Origin: Paenarthrobacter nitroguajacolicus
GTDB taxonomy: Bacteria; Actinomycetota; Actinomycetes; Actinomycetales; Micrococcaceae
NCBI RefSeq assembly: GCF_029952445.1
Contig: NZ_JAQPPK010000002.1
Location: forward strand, 124,001 to 188,000
Length of the DNA: 64,000 bases
Direction: 5' to 3'
Shown here piece after piece: positions 16,861 through 25,231 of the stretch. Every line of letters begins with the position of its first letter. The first letter of the stretch is position 1. Below the pieces are notes generated by a model. That model had not been told where the DNA came from. It searched no databases and saw only the letters and a list, made by a program, of their open reading frames with translations. A program made the translations under genes and the position numbers.

Positions 16861-18756
16861 ATGGGCATTCACAAGCAGATTCTGGTGAGGATCCTCGCGG
16901 TCCTCGTAGTTTCTTTCGGGTTGATCTACATCAGTTGGCGCTGGTCAGGAACCGTTGCGTGGGACGCGTGGTGGATTTCGCTGCCGCTCGTAGCCGCGGA
17001 GACCTACAGCCTGGGCGAGTCGGCGCTGTACGCCATCACCATGTGGAACGCACGACGGCGGCCGCCGCCTCCGCCTGCCCTGCCGGGGCGGACCGTAGAC
17101 GTTTTCATTGCCACCTACAACGAGCCGCTTGAGCTTGTCCTCAAGACGGCCATCGCGGCCAGGGACATGGACTACCCACACGAAACCTGGATCCTGGATG
17201 ACGGGAACCGCAGTGTGTTCGCGAGCGCAGCCCGGCAGATCGGCGTCGGATACATTACGCGGGGCCCCGAATGGGACGGCCGGCAGCGGTTCGCCAAGGC
17301 GGGCAACGTCAACAACGCCCTATCCATGACCACGGGTGAGTTCGTGGCCATCCTGGATGCGGACCAAGTCCCGGAGCCGCGTTTCCTGGACCGGGTCCTT
17401 GGCTACTTTGATGCCGCTGAGGTGGCCTTCGTCCAGACTCCGCAGCATTTCTGGAATGTTCCGGACCGCGACCCCCTGGGCAGCCAGGCCGAACTCTTCT
17501 ACGGACCTATCCAGCAGGGCAAGGATGGTTGGGATGCGGCGTTCTTTTGCGGCTCGAATGCCGTCCTGCGCAGGGAAGCCCTCATGGCTCTGGGCCTGAC
17601 CCGCTACACCCGGACCGCCACAGAGCACACCTGGAGTGCCCTGCGCAGGGGCCGTTCCCGGTTGCAGGACCTTCTCGGCGAACTTGGCCGCCGACATCCA
17701 GCCGCCATGCCGGTGGTGGAACAGGCACTGGCAGCGATCACCCGCGCGGAGCAGCAGCTTCGCCGGGGCGATGTACTGGCGGAGATCACGTTTGAGCTAC
17801 GGGTCTCATTCCATGCGGCTGCGTTGGCTGTTCCGGATGCCATGGACGATGTGGTGCCGGAGCTCGACGCTGTCCTCGAATCGGTGGATGTTGCCCATAC
17901 CGACCAGGCATTGGCGATCCACCCGATGGACACCACCACCATCACCGAGGACATGGCCACGGCCATGCACCTCCACGCCATGGGTTGGGGCAGCGTTTAC
18001 CACCACGAAGTCCTTGTCCACGGGCTGGCCCCGGAGGACGTGTCCACCATGTTGTCGCAACGGCATCGTTGGGCAGCCGGCACCATGCAGGTGTTTTTCA
18101 ACGACAACCCGTTGTTCCTGCGTGGGCTTGCCCTGGCACAACGCCTAATGTATTTGGGCACCATGACCAGCTACCTCAACGGGTTCGCCGCCCTGAGCTA
18201 CATCGCGGCGCCCGTGGTGTTTCTTGTAGCCGGCACGTATCCCCTGACAGCCAGTCCTGTGGTGTTCTTCTGCCTGTTCCTGCCATTCTTCATCTCCTGC
18301 CAGCTGCTGTTCCAGGTAGCCGGCAACGGATCACGCGGTCTGTGGCGCGGCCAGCAATGGTCTTTTGCGCTCTTTCCTACGTGGATCGCGGCCACCTGTT
18401 CCGGTGCTGCGGCGGTCTTCCTGGGCAAGCACCTGACGTTCTCCGTCACGGCCAAGAGCAAGCAGGCGGCAGGACGCGGCTTCCATCACGTCCGGACCCA
18501 AGTGGTGGCGATGGCCGTCCTGGTTGTCTCCTCGGGCATCGGCATAGACCGTGCGGTTACTGGTGCGGCACCGCTGTACCCCACGCTCATCACCCTCGCT
18601 TGGGTGGGCCTGGACCTGGCCCTGCTTAGCGTGGTCATCGGTGCCGCCCGATACCGGGGACCAGGCGATGAACAAATCGATCCCATTCCCACGCCCGGCG
18701 AACTCACCGCCATCGTTGATACAGATTCGCTCGTCCCGCCTCCAACCGGGCGCTGA
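16861..18756 (+). CDS. membrane glycosyltransferase family 2, cellulose-synthase-like
   Basis: 631 aa. Two N-terminal helices, then a cytoplasmic GT2 domain with FIATYNEPLE, DDGN (about 111), DADQVPEPRF (D about 166), TED (about 362) and QRHRW (about 400, the QxxRW of processive synthases), then four to five C-terminal helices. It should polymerise a beta-linked polysaccharide from a nucleotide sugar and export it; the sugar is unknown and no PilZ domain is seen. Between CGSNAVLRREALMALG (about 230-246) and TITED is an extra segment of about 105 residues that is mostly charged helix; normal BcsA-type proteins have only a short link there. The ATG at 16861 follows GGAGG, deciding the start over one at 16753. 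First gene of an operon with the STAS and GH26 genes. Confidence 0.88.
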   Translation: MGIHKQILVRILAVLVVSFGLIYISWRWSGTVAWDAWWISLPLVAAETYSLGESALYAITMWNARRRPPPPPALPGRTVDVFIATYNEPLELVLKTAIAARDMDYPHETWILDDGNRSVFASAARQIGVGYITRGPEWDGRQRFAKAGNVNNALSMTTGEFVAILDADQVPEPRFLDRVLGYFDAAEVAFVQTPQHFWNVPDRDPLGSQAELFYGPIQQGKDGWDAAFFCGSNAVLRREALMALGLTRYTRTATEHTWSALRRGRSRLQDLLGELGRRHPAAMPVVEQALAAITRAEQQLRRGDVLAEITFELRVSFHAAALAVPDAMDDVVPELDAVLESVDVAHTDQALAIHPMDTTTITEDMATAMHLHAMGWGSVYHHEVLVHGLAPEDVSTMLSQRHRWAAGTMQVFFNDNPLFLRGLALAQRLMYLGTMTSYLNGFAALSYIAAPVVFLVAGTYPLTASPVVFFCLFLPFFISCQLLFQVAGNGSRGLWRGQQWSFALFPTWIAATCSGAAAVFLGKHLTFSVTAKSKQAAGRGFHHVRTQVVAMAVLVVSSGIGIDRAVTGAAPLYPTLITLAWVGLDLALLSVVIGAARYRGPGDEQIDPIPTPGELTAIVDTDSLVPPPTGR

Positions 18757-18811
18757 CCAGAGACATCCCATATAAAACGCCGTTCCATCCCCCAGCAAGG
18801 AGCGACCCATC

Positions 18812-19249
18812 ATGTCCATGCTCTCCCATGTTTCAAACACCACACCCTCGTCACTGACCTCCGTCGATCTGTCCGTTGTCGGCGCGTTGAACGCAGCAAC
18901 CGTCCTCGCCATCCGGCAAGAGTCCGCCAAGGCCGCATCCGATGGGCCCATCTTGGTCTTCCTGGATGTGGCCGCTGTGACCACCGTTGGTGCTTCCGGC
19001 GTCGTCGGGCTCATGGAGGTGCTGCACGTCCTACGATCCAGGGGCGGAGATTTGCGCTTGTTCGGCAGCTCCACGGCACTGGAAACCACGCGCCTGCAGG
19101 CCCATTTGGGGCAAGTCGCCCGTATCTACGAAACCCGGGAGGAAGCGGTCGACGGCGGTCGGACGCGCGTGCACGGCCGTCGCCTCACGTCCAAGCCCGG
19201 TTGGCGTGGCCTCTTCGGACCACGGCATCGCACCTTTGGATGGGGCTGA
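18812..19249 (+). CDS. STAS-domain protein (anti-sigma-antagonist-like)
   Basis: 145 aa. The core (about residues 15-105) follows the STAS pattern: VDLSVVGALNAATVLAIRQE, ILVFLDVAAVTTVGASGVVG, RSRGGDLRLFGSS. Ser62 lies where SpoIIAA-type proteins carry the phosphorylated Ser, in VGASG instead of the usual DSSG. The basic tail (RRLTSKPGWRGLFGPRHR) is unusual and could bind membrane or a partner. The ATG at 18812 follows AAGGAG (18797-18802). Placed between a polysaccharide synthase and a glycosidase, it more likely regulates synthase activity than a sigma factor, but this is inference. Confidence 0.85.
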   Translation: MSMLSHVSNTTPSSLTSVDLSVVGALNAATVLAIRQESAKAASDGPILVFLDVAAVTTVGASGVVGLMEVLHVLRSRGGDLRLFGSSTALETTRLQAHLGQVARIYETREEAVDGGRTRVHGRRLTSKPGWRGLFGPRHRTFGWG

Positions 19250-19250
19250 C

Positions 19251-20510
19251 ATGGCCCGCACAAGCACGGCGGTGTCGCGCCCACCCCGGAATAAGCCAAC
19301 TCCCCCCACCTTCGCCGGCCATCCCAACCGCAAACGCCGACGCGCGAGCCTGCTGGTCCCCTTGCTCGTGACAGCCCTGGCGGCCACCGGGCTGGGCTTC
19401 GCCTCCAAGGAAGTAGTCCCGATCGTCCAGGCACTATCGCTGTGCAAGGCCGGTGATGCGGCATCGATCATCCCCAAAGACGGCGTACTCCTGGGGGTCA
19501 ACCTGGACTGGGACTCCGAGACCCTGGCCGAGCACACGGCCAATCTGGGGCACAATCCGGCGGTAGTGGTGCAGTTCTCCGACATTCCCTACGACGACGA
19601 AACGTGGTCCCACACCACCAATGCCGTCACGCAGGTCCGGGCGAGCGGCGGGGTGCTGCTCCTGACGCTCGAGCCGCACGGCGGCCTGGTGACCATGAGC
19701 GATGAAGTGATCGACAAGTTGGCCACCGACTTACGCGCCATCAACGATCAGGGGACGCCCGTCGTCGTACGTTTTGCCCATGAGATGAATGGTTCCTGGT
19801 ATGCCTGGGGCCAACAGCCGATCCGCTACGTTGAGGTGTTCCGCAAAGTGGCGGCGGCGGTGCATACCCGGGCGCCGGGAACGTCCATGATGTGGGCGCC
19901 GAACTACGGGGGCGGCTATCCGTTCACGGGCGGGCAGTACGCGGCCCGACCGGGCACTCCGGATTTTGCCGCGCTGGATACCGACCACGACGGCACCCTC
20001 ACTATGGCTGATGACACCTATGCGCCTTACTATCCCGGGGATGACGCCGTGGATTGGGTGGGCGTCTCGCTCTACCACTGGGGCAACCAGCGCCCTTGGG
20101 GCAACAACGACATTGCCGAGCCCGGCAAGTTCCTGGCGATGCTCACGGGCACATACAGCGGCACCGCAGGCGACGACAGTTCAGTGCCTGATTTCTACCA
20201 GGTGTACGGCGTGGACCATAACCGTCCGGTCGCCATCCCGGAAACCGCCGCGATCTTCACGCCTGCGCGCGGCGGGGCCTCGGAGCTGGACGTCAAGCGT
20301 GCCTGGTGGCGCCAGGTCTTCTCCGCCGAAACCCACCAAAAGTACCCGCAGCTAAAAATGATCAATTGGTTCGAGTGGAAGAAGTACGAGATCGAGATTA
20401 ACGACGACGTCGACTGGCGGAGCGCTGGATCGCCCACCATCCGGGACGCGCTGGCTCAGGACCTGCCGGATTGGTTGCGGTACGGCGAGGATTTGGAGGC
20501 GTGCCGCTAG
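19251..20510 (+). CDS. membrane-anchored GH26-like endo-glycosidase
   Basis: 419 aa. A basic N-terminus and one helix (LLVPLLVTALAATGLGFAS, about 35-53) form a signal anchor without an obvious cleavage site. The catalytic domain has VVVRFAHEMNGSWYAWG, the GH26 motif with acid/base E178, and VAIPETAA with the probable nucleophile E331. GH26 enzymes cut beta-mannan, mixed glucan or related beta-linked chains. The start lies 1 nt after the stop of the STAS gene, so they are coupled. It probably edits or releases the polymer made by the glycosyltransferase. Confidence 0.85.
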   Translation: MARTSTAVSRPPRNKPTPPTFAGHPNRKRRRASLLVPLLVTALAATGLGFASKEVVPIVQALSLCKAGDAASIIPKDGVLLGVNLDWDSETLAEHTANLGHNPAVVVQFSDIPYDDETWSHTTNAVTQVRASGGVLLLTLEPHGGLVTMSDEVIDKLATDLRAINDQGTPVVVRFAHEMNGSWYAWGQQPIRYVEVFRKVAAAVHTRAPGTSMMWAPNYGGGYPFTGGQYAARPGTPDFAALDTDHDGTLTMADDTYAPYYPGDDAVDWVGVSLYHWGNQRPWGNNDIAEPGKFLAMLTGTYSGTAGDDSSVPDFYQVYGVDHNRPVAIPETAAIFTPARGGASELDVKRAWWRQVFSAETHQKYPQLKMINWFEWKKYEIEINDDVDWRSAGSPTIRDALAQDLPDWLRYGEDLEACR

Positions 20511-20531
20511 GCAGTCGGCGGTCATCTGCAG

Positions 20532-21170
20532 TCATGCAGCGGTTGCGGCCTCCACGGTTTCCGTGGGGGCCGTTGCCTTTGCCCGCTCGGGCACCATGAA
20601 CTTTGGCAACAGCACCTGGACAATCGGGCCGATCGCCAAGGCGTAGACCACGGTGGCAACTCCGACGGAGCCGCCCAAGAGGATGCCGACGGCCAGGACA
20701 ACCACTTCGATCCCGGTGCGGACCAGTCGCACGGACCATCCGGTGCGCCGTACCAAACCCGTCATGAGGCCATCACGGGCTCCGGGGCCTAGCCGGGCTC
20801 CGATGTAGCAGGCTGACGCGATGCCGTTGAGGATCACGGCTCCGGCAAGCATGGCGATCTGTCCGCCGAGGTGCGAAAACTCCGGAATGAGCCACAGGCC
20901 AAGGTCCGCAAAGAGACCCACCAGGACGGCATTGGCGATGGTTCCCACCCCGGGCATCTGCCGGAGCGGGATCCAGAGCAGGAGGACCAGGAAGCTGACA
21001 GCGATGACCACGACGCCAATGCTGAAGCCGGTCTTCACGGCGAGGCCCTGGTGGAAAACGTCCCAGGGGTCCAAGCCGAGTCCGGCCCGGATGAACATGG
21101 CCAGGGAAATGCCGTACATTGCCAGGCCGATCAGGAGTTGCGTGATTCTGCGGGTCATCATGAAATACAT
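20532..21170 (-). CDS. YczE/YyaS-like integral membrane protein
   Basis: 212 aa, five to six transmembrane helices. MTRRITQLLIGLAMYGISLA followed by MFIRAGLGLDPWDVFHQGLA, and later GARLGPGARDGLMTGL, match the YczE/YitT-type family (DUF161-like) of unknown transport function. The start is uncertain among ATGs at 21170, 21161 and 21158. It is divergent from a MocR-type regulator gene. Comparative studies of MocR proteins describe a YczR branch paired with this membrane protein, and the spacer here has a clear operator. Confidence 0.85.
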   Translation of the reverse strand: MYFMMTRRITQLLIGLAMYGISLAMFIRAGLGLDPWDVFHQGLAVKTGFSIGVVVIAVSFLVLLLWIPLRQMPGVGTIANAVLVGLFADLGLWLIPEFSHLGGQIAMLAGAVILNGIASACYIGARLGPGARDGLMTGLVRRTGWSVRLVRTGIEVVVLAVGILLGGSVGVATVVYALAIGPIVQVLLPKFMVPERAKATAPTETVEAATAA

Positions 21171-21190
21171 GATCCAAGAGAACTGGCCTT

Positions 21191-21215
21191 GTATTCCATA
21201 GCCAGTTTGGAATAC
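21191..21215. promoter_or_regulatory. candidate YczR operator
   Basis: GTATTCCA (21191-21198) and TGGAATAC (21208-21215) form a perfect 8-bp inverted repeat with a 9-nt spacer, inside the short spacer between the divergent yczE-like and MocR-type genes. It would cover the promoters of both, allowing autoregulation and control of the membrane protein. Confidence 0.7.
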
Positions 21216-21222
21216 TGGTCTT

Positions 21223-22671
21223 ATGGCCCCTTCCCTGAATCCCACCGCCCTCCTTCGCCTCCTGGGGCAGTGGAACACCGGCGCCCTGCCCGCCTACCGC
21301 GAGCTTGCCGACGTCGTGCGTTTGCTGGTGATGGACGGCCGCATCCCGCTGGACGTCGCGCTGCCCAGCGAGCGCGCGCTCGCCCAGACGCTGGGCGTTA
21401 GCCGCACAACAGTGACGGCCGCCTACGCCGGCCTCCGCGAGCAAGGTTTCCTCACCGCCGGCCAAGGCAGTCGGGGACGGACGTGCATCCCGCACCGGTC
21501 GGTGCCCGCAAGCATGCCCGGACTTGCGGCACCGGAAGGACTCCTCGATTTGGCTTATGCCTCCCTGCCCGCGGCTGGAGAAGCCGTTCACCGGGCGTTC
21601 GCCGAGGCACTGACCGAGCTGCCCGCCCTTCTGCCGGGCTTCGGTTACGACGCCATGGGCGTGACTGCCCTGCGCGAAGCGATCGCGGACAAATACACGG
21701 CCGAGGGTGTGCCCACCACTGCCAGCCAGATCCTCATCACGTCCGGGGCGCAGCATGCCCTCAACATCGTGCTGCGCACCCTGGCGGGCAAGCAGGACCG
21801 GGTCATGGTGGAGCACCCCACCTATCCCAACGCGCTGGACGCCATCCGCGCAGCGGGGTGCAGGATCCTTCCGGTAGCCTTGCCGGCGGACACCTCTCCC
21901 GCCTGGGACATCGACGCGATGGTGGCAGCAATGAGCCAGCAACAGCCTGCGATGGCCTACCTCGTACCGGATTTCCATAACCCGACGGGGCGCATCATGT
22001 CCGATCTCCAACGGCGGCGGTTGGCCCGCGCGGCCGCGTCCGCAGGGACGGTGCTGGTAGTGGATGAGACACTGCGCGGCTTGAATCTCGACGGCGTACG
22101 CACCGCACCGATGTCGGCGTTCAGTCCCGCTGTGGTTTCAGTCGGGTCACTGAGCAAGTCCCATTGGGCGGGCCTCAGGACCGGATGGATCCGCGCCGAC
22201 GAGGCCCTGATACCCAGGTTCATCGCAACGAGGACGGTGATGGACCTGGGTGGCCCGGTGGTGGAACAGCTGGCGGCAGCGCGTTTGATCAGGTCTTTCT
22301 CCGCACCGTTGGACGCACGCCTTGAGGAGCTTCGCCACAACCGGGAATCCTTGTTGCGCCTCTTGGAGAAGTACCTGCCCGAGTGGGAAGTGGAGATTCC
22401 CAAGGGCGGGTTGACAGTATGGTGCCGGCTCCCGAGCCCCTGCAGCACAGCATTCACAGTGTTGGCGCCCGATTTCGGTGTGCGGTTGGCGGCCGGTCCG
22501 CGATTCGGCGTGGGCGGGGCTTTTGAGCACTACCTGCGCGTCCCGTTCACGCTGCCCCCGGAGCAACTGGAAGTCGCAGTCCGGGCCTTGCGTGCCGCGC
22601 AGGACAAGCTCGATGGTTCCCCGCAACTGCGCCGGACCCTCAAGCCGGAGCGGCCCGCCGCCGTCGCCTAA
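21223..22671 (+). CDS. MocR-type regulator (GntR HTH fused to aminotransferase fold), YczR-like
   Basis: 482 aa. An N-terminal GntR winged HTH (about 20-85; LPSERALAQTLGVSRTTVTA) is joined by a linker to a fold-type I aminotransferase domain (about 115-470). Motifs include QILITSGAQHALNIVLRT, PDFHNPTG and the PLP lysine K312 in SLSKSHWAGLRTGW. MocR proteins sense PLP or related compounds and bind direct or inverted repeats. The divergent partner is a YczE-type membrane protein, matching the YczR subgroup. The start at 21223 lies 7 nt from the palindrome. Confidence 0.9.
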   Translation: MAPSLNPTALLRLLGQWNTGALPAYRELADVVRLLVMDGRIPLDVALPSERALAQTLGVSRTTVTAAYAGLREQGFLTAGQGSRGRTCIPHRSVPASMPGLAAPEGLLDLAYASLPAAGEAVHRAFAEALTELPALLPGFGYDAMGVTALREAIADKYTAEGVPTTASQILITSGAQHALNIVLRTLAGKQDRVMVEHPTYPNALDAIRAAGCRILPVALPADTSPAWDIDAMVAAMSQQQPAMAYLVPDFHNPTGRIMSDLQRRRLARAAASAGTVLVVDETLRGLNLDGVRTAPMSAFSPAVVSVGSLSKSHWAGLRTGWIRADEALIPRFIATRTVMDLGGPVVEQLAAARLIRSFSAPLDARLEELRHNRESLLRLLEKYLPEWEVEIPKGGLTVWCRLPSPCSTAFTVLAPDFGVRLAAGPRFGVGGAFEHYLRVPFTLPPEQLEVAVRALRAAQDKLDGSPQLRRTLKPERPAAVA

Positions 22672-22685
22672 TCCGCTGCAAGCCG

Positions 22686-22751
22686 CCCAACTAAGTGACA
22701 GCTCTTGCTCCAATGAGGCTCCGTAGCGACGTTTGCTGTTACCTACTTGGG
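22686..22751. repeat. 66-bp imperfect palindrome, copy 1 (decayed)
   Basis: CCCAACTAAGTGACAGC (22686-22702) pairs with GCTGTTACCTACTTGGG (22735-22751) with three mismatches. The same element, the same length and better preserved, is at 60416-60481. The right arm encodes the last codons and the stop of the DUF4188 gene. Confidence 0.8.
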
Positions 22752-23239
22752 TGCGAAGCGGCCGATGAGGCCATCCGCTGCTTCGCGGTGTTGGTGCCCG
22801 GACCGACGGGAACGTGCGATGTTGCCTTCGCGAGGCCGAACAAGGGCATGCCGCTGTAAACAACTTCAATCCCCGACGCCGGCACCTGGTACGTCTCGTG
22901 CCACACGCCCACGTCCCCGCTGCCCGCGATCTCCTTCATGAATTTCCGCCAGGGCCCAAGGTGGGGTGAATCCCTGTCCGCCGCGAAGCGCCTGAGATGC
23001 TCCGGGCTTTCCCAGTAGCTGAGGAGAATGGTGGTCCGCCCGAACCACTGCTCGCTGCCAAGCAGTCCGGCCTCCGGGTGGGTGGCGAGGTGCTGCATCA
23101 TGGTGGGCATCGCCGAGGCCACCTTGGCGACGCGGCCCATCTTCCACCATCTGTTGGCCCGCATGCCGATGAGGAAGACGGTCACTTCGCTGCGCCCGAC
23201 GTCCGCAGTGAAGCGGCCCGGGAAGATCTTCTGTGCCAT
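22739..23239 (-). CDS. DUF4188-domain protein (monooxygenase-like fold)
   Basis: 166 aa. It matches the DUF4188 pattern throughout: QKIFPGRFTADVG, VFLIGMRANRWWK, ATHPEAGLLGSEQWFGRTTI, LRRFAADRDSPHLGPWRKF and GVWHETYQVPA. The fold is probably a ferredoxin-like dimer related to heme-degrading or dehydratase-like monooxygenases; the substrate is unknown. It is divergent from a TetR gene with a strong operator between them, so it is probably induced by the TetR ligand. Its C-terminal residues SHPSR and stop are encoded in the arm of the 66-bp palindrome. Confidence 0.82.
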   Translation of the reverse strand: MAQKIFPGRFTADVGRSEVTVFLIGMRANRWWKMGRVAKVASAMPTMMQHLATHPEAGLLGSEQWFGRTTILLSYWESPEHLRRFAADRDSPHLGPWRKFMKEIAGSGDVGVWHETYQVPASGIEVVYSGMPLFGLAKATSHVPVGPGTNTAKQRMASSAASHPSR

Positions 23240-23254
23240 GACTTTCCTTCGGTT

Positions 23255-23290
23255 GTTTCATAACAGCGTTATGAAACAATGTTATGGAAC
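23255..23290. promoter_or_regulatory. TetR operator: palindrome plus third half-site
   Basis: GTTTCATAAC (23255-23264) and GTTATGAAAC (23268-23277) are perfect 10-bp inverted repeats with a 3-nt spacer. A third half-site GTTATGGAAC follows at 23281-23290 after another 3-nt spacer. The sites fill the space between the divergent DUF4188 and tetR genes. Confidence 0.75.
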
Positions 23291-23291
23291 A

Positions 23292-23888
23292 ATGGAAGGC
23301 ATGGCAAGACCCGTAGTCCACGACCACCTGGTCCAGCAAAAGCTCCTGGCAGTCACCGCCGACCTCGTGGATCGGGAAGGACCCTCCCGGGTCACCCTGC
23401 GCGATGTCGCCGCAGCAGCAGAAACCTCGACGTCGGCCATCTACTCACTCTTCGGCGGAAAGGCCCAACTGCTGACGGCTGCCATCGACGAGGGCTTCCG
23501 CTCCTTTGGCGAATCCCAGCGCCAGGCAGCAACGGGAGGCCTCCGGGAGCTCGGCCGGGCCTACCGCACCTGGGCCCTGGAACATCCCGCCCTGTACCGG
23601 CTCATGTTCGGCGGCGCGCTGGCCACCTACATTGAATGCAGCCCGACGCCGGACGTCGCCTCCGACTCGATGCTCCCCCTGGTGGAGGCGGTCACCTCGG
23701 CACAAGCCGCCGGAAGGCTTCGGGCCGAAGATCCGTCAGTGGTTGCGATGGCCATCTGGGGCCAGGTCCACGGACTGGTGGGACTGGAACTCGCCCGGAT
23801 GAACGAGCCCGGCACGGATTGGGCCGGAATCTATGAGGCGGCACTGGAATCGGTGGCCCGGGCTTGGGCCCCCGATCCCAAACAGTGA
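23292..23888 (+). CDS. TetR-family transcriptional repressor
   Basis: 198 aa. N-terminal HTH about residues 10-60: LLAVTADLVDREGPSRVTLR, DVAAAAETSTSAIYSLFGG. The C-terminal ligand domain (RTWALEHPALYRLMFGG, then AIWGQVHGLVGLEL) is of the TetR_C_13/WHG type. The start is ambiguous (ATG at 23292 or 23301); earlier ATGs would place the operator inside the gene. The tandem half-sites upstream suggest autoregulation together with the DUF4188 gene. Convergent with the SRPBCC gene, with 1 nt between the stops. Confidence 0.88.
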   Translation: MEGMARPVVHDHLVQQKLLAVTADLVDREGPSRVTLRDVAAAAETSTSAIYSLFGGKAQLLTAAIDEGFRSFGESQRQAATGGLRELGRAYRTWALEHPALYRLMFGGALATYIECSPTPDVASDSMLPLVEAVTSAQAAGRLRAEDPSVVAMAIWGQVHGLVGLELARMNEPGTDWAGIYEAALESVARAWAPDPKQ

Positions 23889-23889
23889 G

Positions 23890-24582
23890 CTACGCGTAAA
23901 CCTTTTCCAGGAAGCTACCCCAGGATTTCGCCGTCAGCTCGGCGTCCCCGGATCCGCTGAAGTCGTGCACGGTCATCCCCACCGGAGCGCCAAAAGCGTT
24001 CCGGCCGAAGAAGCGGTACATGGCGTCAGCGGTCCGCAGCCCGAGGAAGTTCCCGTCGGCGAAGTCCACCTCGCCACTCAGCCGCCCGACGCCTTCGAGC
24101 TCCACATCAACAGCAGTCCCGGCAGCGGCGCCCTCAACCCCCAAGGCCCTCTTCAGCTGCACGAAACCGTCCGGCGTCTGCGACGAAGCAGGCGCCTGGA
24201 TATCCGTGAAAACCACCGGCCGGCCATCGAAGAACTCCAGGTACTGGCCCAGGGTGTGAAGGTAGAAGCGGGTGTGCTTGCTGGCGCCGTCGTACTGCTC
24301 ATCCCAGTTGTCGGCGAAGATGCCGCTGTGGACGTAGTGGAGCTTCGCCCGTCCACCTTCCAGCGGCTCGAGGACGTGCTCCAACTGGTTGAACCAGCCT
24401 TCGGGGCCCTCCATCCGGGACACCAGATGGGTGGGGTATTCCTCCACCGTTTTCACCGCGGGCCACTGGTCCGTGGGGAACATCCAAGCGGCAGTGTCGG
24501 CGGTGACGGCGTTCCACACGCGTTCCGGCGTGCCGGGCAGTTCGGTGTCAGCCACGATCTCAAAGTTCCGGTTGTCAGTCAT
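23890..24582 (-). CDS. SRPBCC/AHSA1-like protein
   Basis: 230 aa. NFEIVADTELPGTPERVWNA and DTAAWMFPTDQWPAV begin an AHSA1/START-type fold; LEHVLEPLEGGRAKLHYVHS fits the central sheet. A second half (about 125-230) is SRPBCC-like or an extension. These proteins bind small hydrophobic molecules; the ligand is unknown. The ATG overlaps the upstream ArsR-type regulator gene by 8 nt. A regulator directly followed by an AHSA1-type protein is a recurrent bacterial pairing. Confidence 0.82.
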   Translation of the reverse strand: MTDNRNFEIVADTELPGTPERVWNAVTADTAAWMFPTDQWPAVKTVEEYPTHLVSRMEGPEGWFNQLEHVLEPLEGGRAKLHYVHSGIFADNWDEQYDGASKHTRFYLHTLGQYLEFFDGRPVVFTDIQAPASSQTPDGFVQLKRALGVEGAAAGTAVDVELEGVGRLSGEVDFADGNFLGLRTADAMYRFFGRNAFGAPVGMTVHDFSGSGDAELTAKSWGSFLEKVYA

Positions 24583-25225
24583 TGCTTTGGTCCTTATCTG
24601 ATGTTTTTTCCGTAGCGGAAGCGGGTTGTGATGGGGTCTTCAGTGCTGGATGGAGGACGACGACGAGCCGATGCTTGCGTCCGCCCCCCGCCTCGGCGGC
24701 AGGACCGCCGTCGTGGTACTTATCCACGAGGCGCGTCACCGCTACCCCGAGCTCTTCAGCGAACGCCGCGCGATCGGCGGCCGTGCGGAACGTGATCTCG
24801 CCATCGATCGCGAAACTGGCCAGCTTCTTCTTCGCCACCGCTGCGCCGGAGATGAGCTTGCCCATTTCCTGCACGGTGCGCGAGGCGAGCGCGAGCAGCC
24901 AGAACGCTGAGAAACGGTCGGAGAAACGCCGCGGATCCGGCGCAACGGAGGCCAGTGCTACCGGCGAGATCAAGTAGGACGCCGCCGTCGCACGCAGGAC
25001 ACGTTCGGTGACGTTGCCCTTGCGCCGCTCCTCCACCAGCTCCACCAGGCCGTGACGCTCCAAGGCCTTGAGGTGGTAGTTCACTTTTTGGCGAGGCAGG
25101 CCGACCTTGGCGGCCAGCTGTGTGGCCGACGCCGGCTCGACGAGTTCCTGGAGGATCCGCGTCCGGATTGGGTCCAGCGAAGCTTCCGCTGCCGCAGGGT
25201 CCTCGATCACTTCGATGTCCAACAT
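24575..25225 (-). CDS. ArsR-family winged-helix regulator
   Basis: 216 aa. The winged HTH (about 10-75) is clear: LDPIRTRILQELVEPASATQ, LAAKVGLPRQKVNYHLKALE, RHGLVELVEERRKGNVTERV. The C-terminal half (about 90-190) is a ligand or dimer domain seen in the larger ArsR-type proteins; no metal-binding Cys pair is seen. The ATG at 25225 is chosen because a -35/-10 pair puts the transcription start on it; a TTG at 25259-25261 would lie inside the -35 box. Overlaps and presumably regulates the SRPBCC gene. Confidence 0.88.
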   Translation of the reverse strand: MLDIEVIEDPAAAEASLDPIRTRILQELVEPASATQLAAKVGLPRQKVNYHLKALERHGLVELVEERRKGNVTERVLRATAASYLISPVALASVAPDPRRFSDRFSAFWLLALASRTVQEMGKLISGAAVAKKKLASFAIDGEITFRTAADRAAFAEELGVAVTRLVDKYHDGGPAAEAGGGRKHRLVVVLHPALKTPSQPASATEKTSDKDQSND

Positions 25226-25231
25226 GCCTCC

